Below are positions 21,534-33,262 of a stretch of DNA of 64,000 bases, in pieces. The position numbers and the translations under genes were made by a program. The notes under the pieces are model-generated. The model was not told the origin of the DNA. It made no database searches and saw only the letters and a program-made list of their open reading frames with translations. The DNA is from Puccinia triticina (Eukaryota; Basidiomycota; Pucciniomycetes; Pucciniales; Pucciniaceae), in contig NC_070558.1 in the NCBI RefSeq assembly GCF_026914185.1, positions 7,945,501-8,009,500 of the forward strand. The letters run 5' to 3'. Position 1 is the stretch's first letter; each line of letters opens with the position of its first letter.

Positions 21534-22638
21534 TTTTTCTAAGGTTTTATTAAGTTGTGTTGAGTTGGGGCGAAGAGTATGAACTACCGCGGTGAAGTCT
21601 CAGCCAGTGAGGCACTCGAGTTTTCCAAAAAGACGAAGGGAGCAAAGGAACGTTGAGAAGACGGATTTCGGTATCAGGCCAAAAACTTGACGTTCGTTCG
21701 ACTCTTTGGAGTTTGATGTGCACCGGTGGAGAATCACAAACCGTGGACCAGTGTAATAGGTGGTTGAACGGAATGAGATTATTGCCAATGAAGCTGGAAT
21801 TTTTCGACATGGACAAAAGGATGTCTAGTACACATAAACTTGCAACAGAACTGCCGATACCGAGGTTCGAATAAGGCAAAGCTACCGACAATTAGATCAC
21901 TAAGGGTGTAGACAAATTTATCATTGGTAGCCTATTGAGGATGGAGACCGGGGCATCCCATCTGCCAGCAAGACTCATGAGTTGCTTCGTAGGATGTTTG
22001 CAGCTTGCCAACTTTCTCATGACGATCACCACGGCGATTAATAAAATCCTCGGGCGTCGAGACTTACAAACGCGTTGAAAATAACACCAGCCCTGACTAT
22101 GGATATGGTCATGGACTCGTTTTCACCGGCGAGGTTCATTCGAGACCCCTCATGACACATCCTATGCCTGCATATTCCGCCCAGCACCAATGCCTTTTGT
22201 CAAACCAATCTACTTCACGTTACCCAATCAAGGTTTTGCTGAGGTCAGTGGTCTTGCCAACTTTTCACAAAAGGGGCTTTTTTGGCAGCCGCTCAGCAAC
22301 ATTTGAGCAAACAAGCATCTCAATACATGACGTACATACACAGTCTGGCCTCTAGGAGATTTCTCGTACTGTAGTGCTGGTCTTGCGGGTCAAAGTGACA
22401 AGATAACGTAGGATCCTGGAATCATCAATGAGAAATGATGCAATGAATGATTAAATCATCGATCGTGAATATTTCAGGGTATATTCATTCTATACGTTTA
22501 CATAGACTGGAGTGAAGAAAAAATAATAGATTGTTTTTCGGACATGAACATGAGAGACTTTGATATTTACGGATACGTAGTGCCGTCCTTCAATTTTTCT
22601 AGAAACAAAAACAACAGCAAGACACCCTGAAAATGTTT
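21534..22638. other. Intergenic between the membrane-protein gene and KRI1
   Basis: It should hold the promoter of the gene on its left and the 3' end of KRI1 on its right. A 113-codon open frame on the minus strand (21891-21550) and a 73-codon frame opposite it overlap each other and match no family. I see no supported gene. Confidence 0.4.
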
Positions 22639-25231
22639 CTATGAATCGTCGACTTGGTTTGAAGATACTTGTTCTGCTTTGAGCTTCTGTCTCTCTTTTT
22701 TACCCTTACGTTTCTTAGTAGGGGGCTGCTGAGGGGTTTCGTTTTGATCCTGAGTAGCAGACTGCGAAGTAGAAGCTTGTTGGTGTTGTTGATTAGGATT
22801 GCTACCAAGGGCTTCACCCCACGTCCTCGTTTTAAGCTTCTTGCGCAACTCTTTAAGTTTCTTTTTCCTCGTAGCGAGCTTACGATCGTTGGTAGCTGAT
22901 CGATAGGGTGCTAATTTTTTTAATCCAATCACTTGGTTCAGTTCGGCATCTGTCGCCAGAAGGATTTGTTCTGGGGTCATCCAATCCGTCGCCTCTGTCT
23001 TTGTGTAATGGAACCTCGTCGGCAGGTCTCCAATCTGGTTTCGAGCGTTAACACAGAGATCCAAGAGGCGTTAGCTTTTGAGTCAAAGCTGGAATCATAT
23101 AGCGGTTGTGCAAACCATGTCTTCACAGTCTAACTTGTGATACTCATCCAATGCTTCCAATAGCTTTTTCTTGCGCTCCTCGGGAGAGAGTCCTTCCAGG
23201 TCATCAACTTCCTCAATATGGTCGACTTCTTCCTCTTCGTTCTGGGGGTCTTCTTTTTGGACAAGGGCGCGCTTCTTCTCGGCTTTTGCCAAGCGTTTCA
23301 TCTTTTTCGATAGCTTTTTGCCGCCAGGGTCCAAGGGATCGTAAGCATCGCCACCGGGTTCAAAATTGATTTGTTGCTGCTGGGGGGCTTTAGCTGGAAG
23401 GATGTCGTCGATTTCGATATCGTCTTCCCAGACTGGTTTACCGTCCGGATCCTGGTTTGAGTACATCAAATTAACATCGACTTGGATAAAACACAAGTCA
23501 AAGCCAACCCACAGTTTTGCCGTAAAAATCATTATCAAACACATTTTGCATTCGGCGATCATGACTTTCAGGATCGAAGTCACTGTCCAAATCTATGCCG
23601 TCGAGATTACAGTCTGATGTGGAAATAACAAAAATATCATTGTTGAGTTCCAAAAGCTCATGTAGAACAATTAGATACCACTTACCTTCAGCGCCAGCAT
23701 TTTTGCGGATAATCTCAAGTTTCTTCATCACCTCATCTTTTTTGAGTGCTTTCATTCGTTCAAGTTCTTCCATACGCTGCCGCTTTTCTTCATCTTTCCT
23801 AGATTTCACTGCTTCTCGACCAAGTTTTCGACTATCATCTTTGCGTCTAGCTGAAGGACCTGTATCTCTAGCATGGGTAGTGACTGTAGGATTGGGACTG
23901 TATAAAATTAACTCGATAAGCTCAACTATACCTCGTCGATTGTCTTGAAGAGCAATAAAAAGTTGCGAACTTACTCTTCAAATCGAAAGTTGTAATTAGT
24001 CTCAAACTCTTCCGCCTTTTCGACAAACTCTTCATCTTCTTCGTCATATTCATCACAGATCTCAGTTTTCCCTAAGACGGTAGCATTACTTCCGGATGTA
24101 TTAGACTTTGTTTGTCTAGGCCTGCCACCAGGCTCGACTAGCTCTTTATATTTCGGGATTTTCTTCGCTTCCTTATCGATCCATCCACGACCGAGGACGT
24201 AGGCTCGCAAGAATTCATCATCATCTTGTTGTGTTTGACATTTTTCTTCAGTTTCTCCGGAAGGATCGGTGCGGTTCACGAAGTTCAATTGGAGAGCCGT
24301 TTGAATGTTATCACTACCGACCTGGTCGATCAAAAATCGTTGATATTCTTCATCTTCTTCTTCGATTTCGCCAAGCTCTTTGTCTCTGAGCACAAGCAAG
24401 TTCTGTATACCATCTGAACTCTTTTCAGATTCGTTATCCTTGTCTTCTTCATCATTAACCAAGGCGTGAAAAGCTCGCTTAGTTTCATCCCTTAGTGCTT
24501 CGGCTTCTTCTGCGGGTGTGGGTTCGTAATTTGCAGGTAATGTCTCATCTTCATCGAACTCCCGTCCTTGATTAGCGAGAAGTGCTTTGCGATGGTAATC
24601 TCTCAAGTTCATCGGTTTTTTTCGACTGGTCGATTCAGCTTTGCCACGTTTCAGCTGTTGAGCTCGGACGGCCGCGTTCTGAGCCTCTTCCTCTGTTGGG
24701 AAATATGCGAGCAAAACCAAGTCGAATGTCAGCTTTGGATGACTCTCTCTACATGCTATGGATAAAATCAATTGATCATAGTGAGAACATATACAAAAGA
24801 ACCTTCAAAGACATTTCCCTTGGACTGGTATAGCTTGGGATCTTCTTTCTTGATCCGAGCAAGTGTTTTTAAGATAGCCACATCGACCTCTGGTGTGATG
24901 AATTCTGCATCTGAATCTTCAGACGAGAAGTCTTCCTCACTCTCCGAAGCCTCATAATCCGAGCCGTATTTATCTTTCACTGAAAAAAAACTCCAAAAAG
25001 GAACGAAGTAGAGCGAGGTTATTGATGCTTCCGAGATTACTTTCTTCTCAGAGCTAAAAAGAACGCACGTTTCATTAATTCCTCGCCCCGTTTTTGACGT
25101 TCGAATTTTTGAGCGTATGCTTCGTTATAGTGAAAGGAATCCGCTTGATTATTCCGAGCAGATCGCAGCCTTCCATCAGACTGATCTTCCAAGTCTTTTT
25201 CGACATCTTCAAACAAGTCAATCGGTGCCAT
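22639..25231 (-). CDS. KRI1: KRI1, ribosome-biogenesis factor (KRR1-interacting)
   Basis: Kri1 is a nucleolar protein that works with Krr1 in 18S rRNA processing and 40S assembly. Seven exons (25231-25069, 24979-24803, 24692-23975, 23897-23686, 23613-23513, 23451-23116, 23034-22639) join in phase to 700 residues; the yeast protein is 591. Family landmarks appear in order: YAQKFERQKRGEEL and DKYGSDYE at the N-terminus, FITPEVDVAILKTLARIKK, LRDYHRKALL, the acidic WEDDIEIDDI, LDEYHKLDCEDM joined to IGDLPTRFHYTK at the exon 6/7 junction, then LLATDAELNQVIGLKKLAPYR. Long acidic and Lys-rich stretches are typical. The tail ends in a basic KKRKGKKERQK-type segment that may act as a nuclear or nucleolar signal. 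The acceptors of exons 3 and 6 were chosen by family alignment from memory; nearer acceptors exist. Confidence 0.93.
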
Positions 25232-25540
25232 TCGAGTATCAACTATTTGGTATGAAAATGAAGTGAAGTCGAATATGAAGCAAAGGCAATTTCAGGTGAA
25301 CTATTTGGGAGATTGACGTGCGATTAATGGCCCATGTTTTTGATATTCAATTTGAAGCTGGCGCCCGCGTATGCAAAATGCGATGTACCATAGCTTTCCG
25401 GGGATTCGAACCTCGGATTCCGCGCCCCCAAATATTACGCTCTGCTGGGATTCCGTTTGCCCCTCGGATTCCCAGAGTCCACAATCCGAGGTGTGCCAAA
25501 AGGCGTACCACGGAACCACGGATTTGTCAACATGGAAGTC
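25232..25540. other. KRI1 upstream region and GC-rich spacer
   Basis: The first 100 bases are the likely KRI1 promoter. From about 25380 there is a stretch with accatagc and repeated cggattc motifs that resembles 31436-31530 (ctatggtac, cggattc); it may be another dispersed repeat. No gene was seen. Confidence 0.35.
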
Positions 25541-25544
25541 ACTT

Positions 25545-26170
25545 CCTGGTCATCAAAGAGAGTGATTACTCCTCTCCAATTCCGTTCCGTTGCGGTCATC
25601 GAGGGGATGATGTACTCCTCTCGATGTCCGGAACGAACTGGTCATCGAGGGGATAATGTACTCCTCTCAATGACTCGCTCCCCTCGATGACTCGCTCCTC
25701 TCGATGGCCGGAATGAACCGGCCATCGAGGGGACTGATTACTCGTCTCGATGACCGGAACTCTCTATGTCCGCTCCGTTCCGGTCATCGAGGGGATGAAG
25801 TAATGCCTTCGATGACCGGAACAAGCCGGCCATCGATGGGAGTGATCCCTCTTCTCGATGACCGGAACGAGGCGGCCATTGAGGGGAGTGATTACTCTTC
25901 TTGATGACCGGAACGAACCGGCCATTGAGGGGAGTGATTACTCTTCTCAATGGCCGGCTCGTTCCGGGCATCGAAAGCAATACATCTTCCCCTTGATGTC
26001 CGGAACGAACCGGCCATCGAGGGGAGTGATTAGTTCTCCCGATGACCGCTCCGTTCCGGTCATCGAGGGGATGATGGACATCTCTCGATGACCGGAACGA
26101 GCCGGCCATCAAGAGGAGTGATGACAGGTGATGACTCTTCTGGATGACCGGAACAAACCGGCCATCAAGA
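25545..26170. repeat. Palindromic minisatellite, GATGACCGG...CCGGTCATC type
   Basis: A degenerate tandem array of about 40-46 base units, each pairing cgatgaccggaacg with ccggccatcgaggggagtga or similar, so every unit is an imperfect inverted repeat. About a dozen units are present with many transitions. The same core occurs at 46545-47225, and a related one (CTCGAT/CCATCGAG with GGGGAGT) at 32740-33065. Open frames across it are by-products of the repeat. The unit resembles no known structural RNA. Confidence 0.85.
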
Positions 26171-26264
26171 ATCTGGTGGATGGTCTTATGTGTATATACA
26201 TATGTATTGTGTTTCCGCTTAACCTTGGACAAGTCGAAATCGGATCCAGTTAAAGTTATGGTGT

Positions 26265-27550
26265 TTGGAGTGCACAGCAGGGCACAGCACCAGTAAAAAC
26301 CGGTTTTCTGCCCCACAGCCTCCAGATATGTCTCCCATCGGATATCCCCCCTGGAGCTCATCCTTCCCGCCCTGTCCACCATCCCTTTTGCAAGAACCAG
26401 CTCGAGCTCGACCACTTATCCCTTATCCCATCATGGGATTTGTACCCTATCCACCTGCAATTAAAGTCGTGGCCGTCCGAATGGCCCTCGAAGGATATTC
26501 CGAATCACACATCAGTCAGACCCTCGGCAAGAAGATCTCCCGCCAGTCTTTCCAGCGTTGGATCCACCTTTACCGACAAACCAGAGCCATTGTTCGCAGT
26601 CCTGACTCGTACAAAGCTCGCGGAAGGCCCTCGACCCTCTCAACCGACGAATGCCGATTCATGGTTGAGTTGGTTTGTTCTGAACCTGGTTTATTCCTTG
26701 AAGAGATGCAACAACGCCTCTTTGGCTCGACTGGGACGCTTCTAAGCGTCCAATCCATTCACGAGAACCTTGTCAATAGGCTATCAATCACCTTGCAGAA
26801 GCCATCAATTGTGAACTCTCAAAAATCTTTGGTGGCCAAGTATGCGTACGTCGAGTGAATGGAGTTTTTTCCGGCTAAACTTTTAGTTTTCACCGGCGAG
26901 TCTTTCTTTTTTCTTTGGTTGATGACAGCTGGGACTAATGAAGCTGTCCTCTCATCTGTTGAAGATGAGAGCTCCTTTTGTGACAAGGACCTTCTCCAAT
27001 CGTTTGCGAGGTCGGAGAAAGGGACCGGAGCTCAGCGCTTGGTTATCAACCAGAACCCTGAACGTTGGAGTCTGCTGCCTGCGATATCGCTCACCGGGTT
27101 GGTTGCGCTCACCATGACAAGGGGGACATTCCAAGGAGATCAATTTGAACATTTCCTTGAGTTTGATTTGGTGAGTACGTAATCAACCCAGTTTGAGTAC
27201 TCTTAAGCTGACATTAGCTTGTGCAGCTCCCTCGGATGAATTGATATCCAGACGTGAATTCCGTGCTTGTCTGTGACAACGGAGCAATCCACCAAGGTGC
27301 TAGGGTCAGAGAGCTTTGCAACGACTTCGGCGTCCGGATCATTTATCTCCCACCGTATTGCCCTGAGCTTAACCCAATCAAACTATGCTTTGCAGCAATC
27401 AAGCAGCACCTCCGCTTAACTCAGAGCCTGAGTTATGTCCCAGACACCGAGTGGGAAATTCGACGAGTTACCGGTGAAATAATTGACAAGGTCTTGTGTG
27501 CAAAATTGATTGCTCATTGTGGGTATTGCATCCCATCAACTTCCGACTAA
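26265..27550 (+). pseudogene. Tc1/mariner (IS630-type) transposase, degenerate
   Basis: The N-terminal part (to 26858) has the paired helix-turn-helix layout of this superfamily: AIKVVAVRMALEGYSESHIS, SRQSFQRWIHLYRQ, then GRPSTLSTDECRFM. The catalytic part is spread over 26859-27182 and, after a probable intron, 27230-27550, ending in VLVCDNGAIHQGARV and LPPYCPELNPIK. The last two catalytic positions are 34 residues apart as in DD34E enzymes, but the final E of NPIE is K, and the first D of the usual VFTDE is G (VFTGES). An in-frame TGA lies just before the second D, and a frame change follows residue 197. The protein cannot be active. Confidence 0.85.
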
Positions 27551-28151
27551 AGCAACCCAGATATTTCTAGCACGGCCTTCAGCGATATCTTATGACAATT
27601 AAACAAGAATGATGCCATTTTTTCAAATTGTTTTGTCCGCCTGCCTGCTTTAGTAAACAATACACGGTCTGTAGCATGCTATCTTATCTAAAAATTTCCA
27701 CATCAAATAGCTCATGTATCTCCGAAAGAGCCTGTTGTATGACCCAATTCAATGGGTCCAGACTAGTAAGAAATAAGACTGTTACCAAAACAAAACGCCT
27801 GTGTTATATAAATTGGCATTGAGCTGAAGTTAGCGGATACCAAGCCAAAAACTCCAACAATCTTTAACAGGCGCAGTCTGTGGTACTGTAGCGTCTTTTT
27901 CTGAGGCAAACGCGAATTCAGGCCTGAAGGCTTTGGCATCTGTTGTGCCCCCTTTCAACAAGTTGTTGTGTGAAGTCTCTTTTAGAAAGTAGGTGAAGGG
28001 GCATCCGAATATCAAGAAATTAATACATTTTTCACACATTTGAAAGGACAATTGGCATCTTTTACAAGCAATTCTAATTGTAGCAGAGATACCATATCAA
28101 GTAAATAGTCAAATATGGTGGATCAAGGGAGACAAGAAATCCCTGGTGGCT
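27551..28151. other. Spacer between the dead transposase and decayed genes
   Basis: I see no gene, terminal repeat or array here. The transposase's expected right terminal inverted repeat was looked for and not found. Confidence 0.4.
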
Positions 28152-29439
28152 TCAAGGCATCCAATCCAAATCTTTGTTGCTCATGTCGTGAAAGTTGATC
28201 GCCCCGAGACGATTGCCGGCCATTTTGACCGAATACAATGGATGACGATCCCCATCGCAGGAGGGCAAAGGAGTAATCCAATTGCGATCGACGGATTGGC
28301 CATCGAAGCTATCTTCCATCAACGGAGTTTCTTTGATGGTTTGAATTGCTTGCTTGTTCTTTTGATTGCTATGGACAAGGATGGGCACTTGGCTCAACAC
28401 GTTCTGGTAGCGACGTCTGGCAAACCGTTTGGTCTGGTTTTGTGGGCCCCGGGAGAGGTCTAAAGGCGGAGGACCAGGAGTGGGATGCTGCTGTCTTTTG
28501 GGTAAGAGCTCGCTGAGTGGATCGCATTCTACTTTCACTGGAGTCGGGCTAAGGGAATGTGATTGAGGGATCTGAGCAGGGATCCTCACAAGAGGTGCAA
28601 GGAGAGCTTTGGGTGTCTCAGCCAAAGTTGGTTCCGGTTTTGGCAGGCCAGTGGAAAAGCGAGGCAAACCAGTCGGACCGACATCGGCGGCTCTGCTCTT
28701 CAACTCAGAGAGCATTTTCCGGGATTGTTCAAGGATCTTGGGAGGCAGTGAGGTTTCGAGTTCAGGGGGTACTGCGAGAGGCGGGCCGATGAGACCAGCC
28801 AGCCAACGGTTGTGTAGCCAGAGCCGTTTGTTGATCTGCCTGGCCTCATGCAGCATTCCCATGTGTGCTGCTTTGGGTGGTGTGGGCGATAGGAGCTCGG
28901 GTGGAAGGTCAGACCAGGTATTGGTGATCAGCGTGCCTGGGGGAATCGATCTCAGAAGAGCTCGGCTCCGTCGTCGGGATGGACTGAGCTGGTTTGCCGT
29001 CACGGATGTTCTTGAGAGCACTGGCGAGGATCTTTCGGCTGTTTTTGTACACGAGAGAGACCGTGTTCTCTTCGACCTGACCAATAGTCTTGTCTACTAG
29101 ATGGGAGTTCACAGAGAGTTGGTTGAAGCGAGGCAGGACTTTATCCAGTTTTGCCTGGGCTTCATCGTAAAAGTTCTTGGCAGCCTCCATGTTCGTCGCG
29201 GTGATCGTTTGGAGATCTCGCAAGAGGTTGCGGGTCTAAGTCTGCGCAGGTTGGAGCTTGGAGATCGACCGGCGAAGGAAGACGAAAGAGGAGAGCGAGC
29301 GTTGTAAGTGGTCAAATGGCTCGACTTCAGTCAAGATCTCTTGGTCACTGGATGATGAGGCCTTTGATGGGTCAATCAAACCGAGGGGCGGCGTCGAGCG
29401 GGAACCAATGGTAAAGCATGCCCTGGTAGAGGCTCTCAC
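28152..29439 (-). pseudogene. Decayed multicopy-type fungal gene with a coiled-coil-like N-terminus
   Basis: Two long minus-strand frames overlap and can be read as one broken gene. The first (29439-28909) starts MRASTRACF, is interrupted by one in-frame TAG near 29237, and continues through a heptad-like helical stretch (TATNMEAAKNFYDEAQAKLD). The second (29084-28152) takes over after a frameshift near 28930 and encodes a Pro/Arg-rich region ending NKDLDWMP and a stop. I know no domain for it. Its companion at 29706-31037 is in the same orientation and also broken once or twice, so both decayed together. The family looks like the repeated genes of rust genomes; that is recall, not a search. 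Confidence 0.5.
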
Positions 29440-29705
29440 AAATCAGCCAATGCGGATGCTCAGCCAATTCCCCCCTGGTGGGAAGCTTGAGTCTGTCCGC
29501 TTGGCTCCGCAAGTCCACTGATCACTCGAAACAATTGTATAATTATTTTACTAAGCTGATATTGCACGGGTAAGTACAGATCTGTATTACAGAAGGATGG
29601 TAATAGGTTAGATTGGTGGATAAGATCAAAATAAAGAGAAACCTGACTTGTAGATTTAGGTGTTTAAACAATGTTGGGTTAATTAGAAGTAATTGTGGAA
29701 TGTAC

Positions 29706-31037
29706 TCATTTTTTGATATCTAAGAACTTGTGGACATTATCCTTCAACTGGGCAATTATCCCATTGGATAAGCCCCATCTACTCATGCACTCATGCGTGA
29801 TGTTTTTGGACAAGAAGAATCAAGGAGGGGTGATATCGTTGTTGTCCAGCAACTTAAGGACACCTTCTTTCTTAGAAGGGTTGATCTTGACAAACTCAAC
29901 GTACTCTTGGACAAAAGCGGGATCCGGGTTCATGATTGAATCGTCGGGATTGCATGAGGGGCTACAACCACGATCCGCCGTGATTTTGTTGGTTTTTTGC
30001 TTTTTTTCGATAAGTGTTCAAACTTAAATTCTCCAGGAGGTGTGTGCATTGACACTCCGGTCACGTTGTCCATCTAAAACAGATCATCTTACGGATTCAG
30101 ATTGTAGATCATCTCAAGCTAGAAAGAAAAAAAAACTCACGATGGCTTTGGCCCATTTCTGGATCATGGGGGTCTTCAGGGCGATGAATCGGTTAGGATC
30201 GGCGGGATCGATGAAGACGGGAAGCACACCCGCATACTTGCTGTTGGGCTTGTGGAGTTCATAAAGCTTGTTCATGATGCAGTTGAGCGCACGGAAGTTT
30301 CCTGCCGGCACCTCAATTACGTCACCGCTAGGACCAGCATTGTTGGGTGCTTTGCGCGTTGAAGTGGCATCCTTGGCGGCCTGCTTGGTCAAGACATGTT
30401 CTTGAACCTCGTTTGCCGCTGCAAGTCGTTTGGCGGATTCAGTTGGATTTTCCATCTTGAGCTCCAACCATGCGTCAGTCTGATCACTTCTGGTTTTCAC
30501 GACCGTCGCTATCCAGTGGGCATAGGATGCTTCGTTGTTGACTGTATACCGTGCCGCTTGTTTGAATTCATTTGCTTTGTGGACGTTCATGATTACTACC
30601 CAGTCAAGATGGGGAAAGCCAGTTTCAAGCGCATCTTCGATGATCTTCCCAGCGTTTGCAAATTGCTTATCGCATGCGTCGGCCACGGCTTTTTGGAAGG
30701 CATCAAAATTCATTGATTCCACCATGATTTCAAACGGGAACTTTTTGCCGGACGGAATTGGTTTCCAGGTGGGCTTCGTCTGTCCCTGGTTCTTTTGATA
30801 ATAGAGTTTGAACGATGTTGTGCAGCTGATTATTTGAGCCTTCAAAAAGATACACACAAGAAATCAACTTCCGGGCTACTGCTAGCAGTTGTGAGGAGCC
30901 CGACAAAGAGGATAACTCACAAGATTTCCGGGCGCTGGCAGTGGGCCGATCCCACGAATACGGTACTGCTTGGTTCTTGTAAGGTATCCGGGTGGCAGAT
31001 CCTCTCGGTTGAAGAGATCAATACCAAAGCGCAACAT
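29706..31037 (-). pseudogene. Decayed rust-type repeated gene, three exons
   Basis: Exon 1 (31037-30921, MLRFGIDLFNREDLPPGY), exon 2 (30839-30141) and exon 3 (from 30073) join in phase at good GT/AG sites. Exon 2 encodes a helical protein with NEFKQAARYTVNNEASYAHW and KTRSDQTDAWLELKMENP. Exon 3 runs MDNVTGVSMHTPPGEFKFEHL, then needs a frameshift in an A-rich stretch near 29985 to continue as MNPDPAFVQEYVEFVKINPS. A TGA interrupts NDITPP, and the frame ends KFLDIKK and a stop at 29708-29706. The C-terminus (WGLSNGIIAQLKDNV) is reminiscent of a SAM-like helix bundle. The function is unknown. One frameshift and one stop mark it as recently dead. Confidence 0.6.
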
Positions 31038-31310
31038 TCTTCAATCTGGAAATCTTGAGCAAAGGAAAGCTGAACGGATTTTGATGGGATGGTTGAGGGG
31101 ACTCACCTTGACCGTTGCAGGCAACCAATCCTGCTTCCATTGGCTGTGACCTGCTGTGACCGAGTATTGGTGATTAGCAGTGAAGTTCAGACATGAGCTT
31201 CACAATAAAATCTGGATCCCTAAGCCCATGATTTTGAGTGCACAGCCGTGCACAGCTTGAAGATCCGTCCAAGCATTCTTGGAAACACAATATGTACATA
31301 TTTACAATGT

Positions 31311-32287
31311 ATTTGATGGTCCAAGGACCAGGGAAGGGAGTGCAGAATCCGAGGCAAAAAAATAGGGGGGAGCCGTTTTTCCAAACTGAGGAAAATGGCC
31401 TGTTTTCCCCGGATTATGCGGTTGACAAATAAGCGCTATGGTACTCCGGATTCTGGGCCGCTCGGATTTCACAGAAAGTTGTGAATCCCGGGCAAGATCC
31501 TTGGAATCCGCGGGCTATGGTACAGGCCCTAAGCCTCTCGAACCCGGGGAAAGCCACCGGGAGGGCTCACAGGGAGAAAAATGGCTGCAGACTTGCAGAC
31601 AAAGGAAGGATTCTCAATCCCAAAAGCACAGTTTATAAATCTACAAAGAAGTCTGAGTAGACAGGTTTCTTGGCAGTACTGATTGGCAACCTCCCCTAAA
31701 TGTTTGGAGCCAAATATTCAAAACTGATTGACAGAATCCATTGTGGAGGTCAAATGAACCCTGAAGGATATTCTGGTCTGATGATCCATTTTTGGATTTT
31801 CTGCTAATTTCCAAGATTGAATGCCCTATCTGCAACAAAATAACAATTGAGTAGCTACAGTTGCACTTGGCATTCTGATGTACAGAGCTTCCCCCAAGAC
31901 CTGGTTGAGCCATGCGGAGGAAAACCCTACCCAGCTCAGGGGTCCAGCATAATAAGCAATACAAGTCCTGGATACAGCAGACACGGCGCCGGTGAGTGGA
32001 TGATGAGGTGGAAGGATGAGAAAAGGGAATCCTTCCACGTCTGCTGCCTCCAGTACACTACATGACCATGTGACATACAAGTGAACTGAAAGAAATAAAG
32101 TGACATGTCTAAAGCACACAATATGAGATAGAAAATGAAATGACAGATCTCCAACTCAACACAGCACACCATGTAAGGGATCAAAAATGAGTGCTTCACT
32201 TGTCTGCCAGGGGAAACAGGCGCCCTGGAAGTTGGAACAAACTTTTTTGTGATCAAAAACACTAAACTGGCATTGATGGCAAGATCA
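31311..32287. other. Intergenic, no gene seen
   Basis: The left part contains ctatggtac twice (31435 and 31513) with cggattc motifs, similar to 25380-25510. The remainder shows nothing I can support; the longest open frames are about 100 codons without domain features. Confidence 0.35.
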
Positions 32288-32345
32288 AGTGAGGATTACT
32301 TGGATAAAGTGAGGATTACTCGGATAAAGTGAGGATTACTCGGAT
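32288..32345. repeat. 20-bp tandem repeat, nearly three copies
   Basis: The unit gaggattact(t/c)ggataaagt is repeated head to tail with one variable base, ending in cggatattta. Confidence 0.85.
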
Positions 32346-32476
32346 ATTTATTTGCAATCAATGATTAGCAAGCTGAACATGTAGGTTCTACATGCTTGAG
32401 ATTTCCAGTGTGATAATGAAGGATGGTTAGTGGGTAGAAATGAGCACTATCCACCTTCTTCAAGAATATTTATATC

Positions 32477-33262
32477 TAGGGATGGCACTTTGTACCCGGG
32501 TACCCAGACAAAATTTCACTAAAATCAGACACCTGCACCCATGGAGTGGGTACCCGGGTGCGAATGGCGGGTACCTGGGTGCAAGAGCCAAGTACCCGCG
32601 GCCCGCGGGTACAATTGGGTCCCAAGACCTGATTGGGTCCTGAGGCCCAATGATTGGGTCCAACTGCTGTTAGTGCAACAGTCAGACAGGCGGGTACCTG
32701 GGTACCCGCCTGTCTGACTGCTGGAGAGGACGCACTCCCCTCGTCATCAAGAGGACGCAATCCCCTTGTCATCGAGAGGATGCACTCCCCACGTCATTGA
32801 GAGGACACACTCCCCTCGATGGAGGGGAGTGTGTCCTCTCAATGACATTGAGGGGGGGGGGGGGGGGGGGTGTACTCCTCTCAATGAAATTGAGGGGAGT
32901 ACACACCTCAATCCCATCAAGGGGAGTTTTTACCCCCCTCAATGGCACCAATGGGAGTCCATCCCCCTCTGGATGCCATCAAGGGAAATGTTAACTCCTC
33001 TTGATTGCGTCAAGAAGAGGACACGCTCCCCTGCCGGCCATTGAGAGGAGTAATTGATCCCCTCAATGGCCGTCCAAAGGTGGCTGCGTGCCGGAGTACC
33101 CGGCTCCCCGACTGGGGATGAGCAGTACTTAAGGGCGGTACCCCGGTACCGCACCGCTTTTTGCCAAAAAAACGGGCACCTGGCACCGCTGGGCGGGTGC
33201 GGGGCGGGTGCAGGCGGTGCCGGGTACCTTTTTAAAGTAAGTCTTTTATTTCTCTAGCCATC
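32477..33262. repeat. Foldback-like block of GGTACC palindromes around a minisatellite
   Basis: The outer parts are packed with gggtacccggg-type palindromes (32490-32720 and 33090-33235); both sides carry gggatggc in inverted orientation (near 32478 and 33257). Between them (32740-33065) lies a degenerate array of units pairing ctcaatg/ctcgatg with catcgagggga, interrupted by a G-run at 32853-32870. The layout, GC-rich palindromic arms around a minisatellite, repeats that at 45894-47680. Confidence 0.55.

Larger units (their letters stand above)
26195..31310. mobile_element. Possible composite element with inverted ends
   Basis: Reading inward, the left end (from 26195) shows tattgtgtttcc, cttggac, ggatcc and gtgcacag; the right end, read inward on the minus strand from 31310, shows tattgtgtttcc, cttggac, ggatc, gtgcac and ggatcc. 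If these are the two ends of one element, it is 5.1 kb and carries the dead Tc1/mariner-like transposase plus two decayed rust-type genes. Alternatively two related MITE ends lie here by chance. No TA or longer flanking duplication was identified. Confidence 0.35.

Noticed and set aside
21550..21891. 113-codon minus-strand gene between two host genes
   Set aside because: It overlaps a frame of similar quality on the other strand and has no recognisable feature or splice link to the gene at 21533.
25545..26170. CRISPR array
   Set aside because: Units are degenerate, alternate in orientation and have no unique spacers; the setting is eukaryotic.
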